From: an uncultured Phycisphaerales bacterium
Lineage (GTDB): Bacteria; Planctomycetota; Phycisphaerae; Phycisphaerales; UBA1924
Length of the DNA stretch: 5,564 bases
Direction: 5' to 3'
Assembly (NCBI GenBank): GCA_937891445.1
Contig: CALAFV010000559.1
Coordinates: 1-5,564, forward strand
This document shows, in pieces, positions 5,482-5,564 of this stretch. Numbering within the stretch: the stretch's first letter is position 1; every line of letters starts with the position of its first letter. Made by a program: the position numbers and the translations under genes. The notes beneath the pieces were generated by a model that saw nothing but the letters and a program-made list of their open reading frames with translations, had not been told where the DNA came from and did no database searches.

Positions 5482-5564
5482 TTACTCCCACTCGATCGTG
5501 GCGGGGGGTTTGCTGGAGATGTCGTAGACGACGCGGTTGACGCCGCGGACCTCGTTGATGATGC
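5482..5564 (-). CDS. guaA: GMP synthase (glutamine-hydrolysing), last 26 codons; 5' part beyond window
   Basis: GMP synthase turns XMP into GMP with ATP and glutamine, the last step of guanine nucleotide synthesis in the cytoplasm. Only the C-terminus is present: IINEVRGVNRVVYDISSKPP, then ATIEWE and a TAA stop at 5484-5482. The NEVRGVNRVVYDIxSKPPATIEWE ending is the near-invariant tail of the C-terminal dimerisation domain, where Lys and the final Glu residues help bind XMP. The glutaminase and ATP pyrophosphatase domains lie outside the window. The next gene on the same strand begins 343 bases later, so guaA is probably the end of its own transcript. Confidence 0.95.
   Translation of the reverse strand, partial: IINEVRGVNRVVYDISSKPPATIEWE

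Noticed and set aside
4320..5540. 406-codon open frame on the plus strand
   Set aside because: It is antisense to the exported protein and guaA, and the translation mirrors their codon bias (Leu/Ala/Asp/His-rich) with no motif.

Overview
The window is a very G+C-rich bacterial segment in which every gene I can support lies on the minus strand. Third codon positions are mostly G or C. This bias creates very long antisense open frames on the plus strand, which I treat as shadows. The gene content (rpsB-tsf, guaA, a Tat-type superoxide dismutase, many exported or orphan proteins) and the style of the S2 protein suggest a planctomycete-like bacterium, perhaps of the Phycisphaerae group. That placement is an impression from sequence style, not a demonstrated assignment.

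Read in the direction of transcription (right to left), the layout is as follows. (1) The last 26 codons of guaA, GMP synthase, ending at 5482. (2) A 343-base gap with no supportable gene. (3) An exported protein of 336 residues (5138-4128) built from two tandem OB-like beta domains joined by a Met/Gln/Arg/Gly-rich linker, with a Ca-binding-like DxDGDGxxD loop near its N-terminus; I do not recognise a named family. (4) A strong G+C hairpin, then a YjbQ/UPF0047 family protein (3995-3549). (5) A leader of about 200 bases with a candidate promoter, followed by rpsB (3251-2424). (6) A 160-base spacer with a good sigma-70-like promoter, then tsf (2263-1445). (7) Two tandem hairpins, the second a clear intrinsic terminator, which close the rpsB-tsf unit. 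(8) A LURP-one-related/Tubby-like beta-barrel protein (1315-728) whose start codon lies only about 26 bases past the terminator T-run. (9) The first 217 codons of a Tat-exported Fe/Mn superoxide dismutase (651 to the left edge).

The rpsB-tsf pair is a translation unit (ribosomal protein S2 and elongation factor Ts) and is the conserved core. The flanking genes are housekeeping (guaA) or small, poorly characterised or stress-related proteins, with no sign that they work together as one system. There is no CRISPR array, transposase, integrase, tRNA or rRNA. I do not see an obviously new multi-gene system. The least explained items are the two-domain exported protein, the packing of the Tubby-like gene against the terminator, and the structured hairpins between genes.
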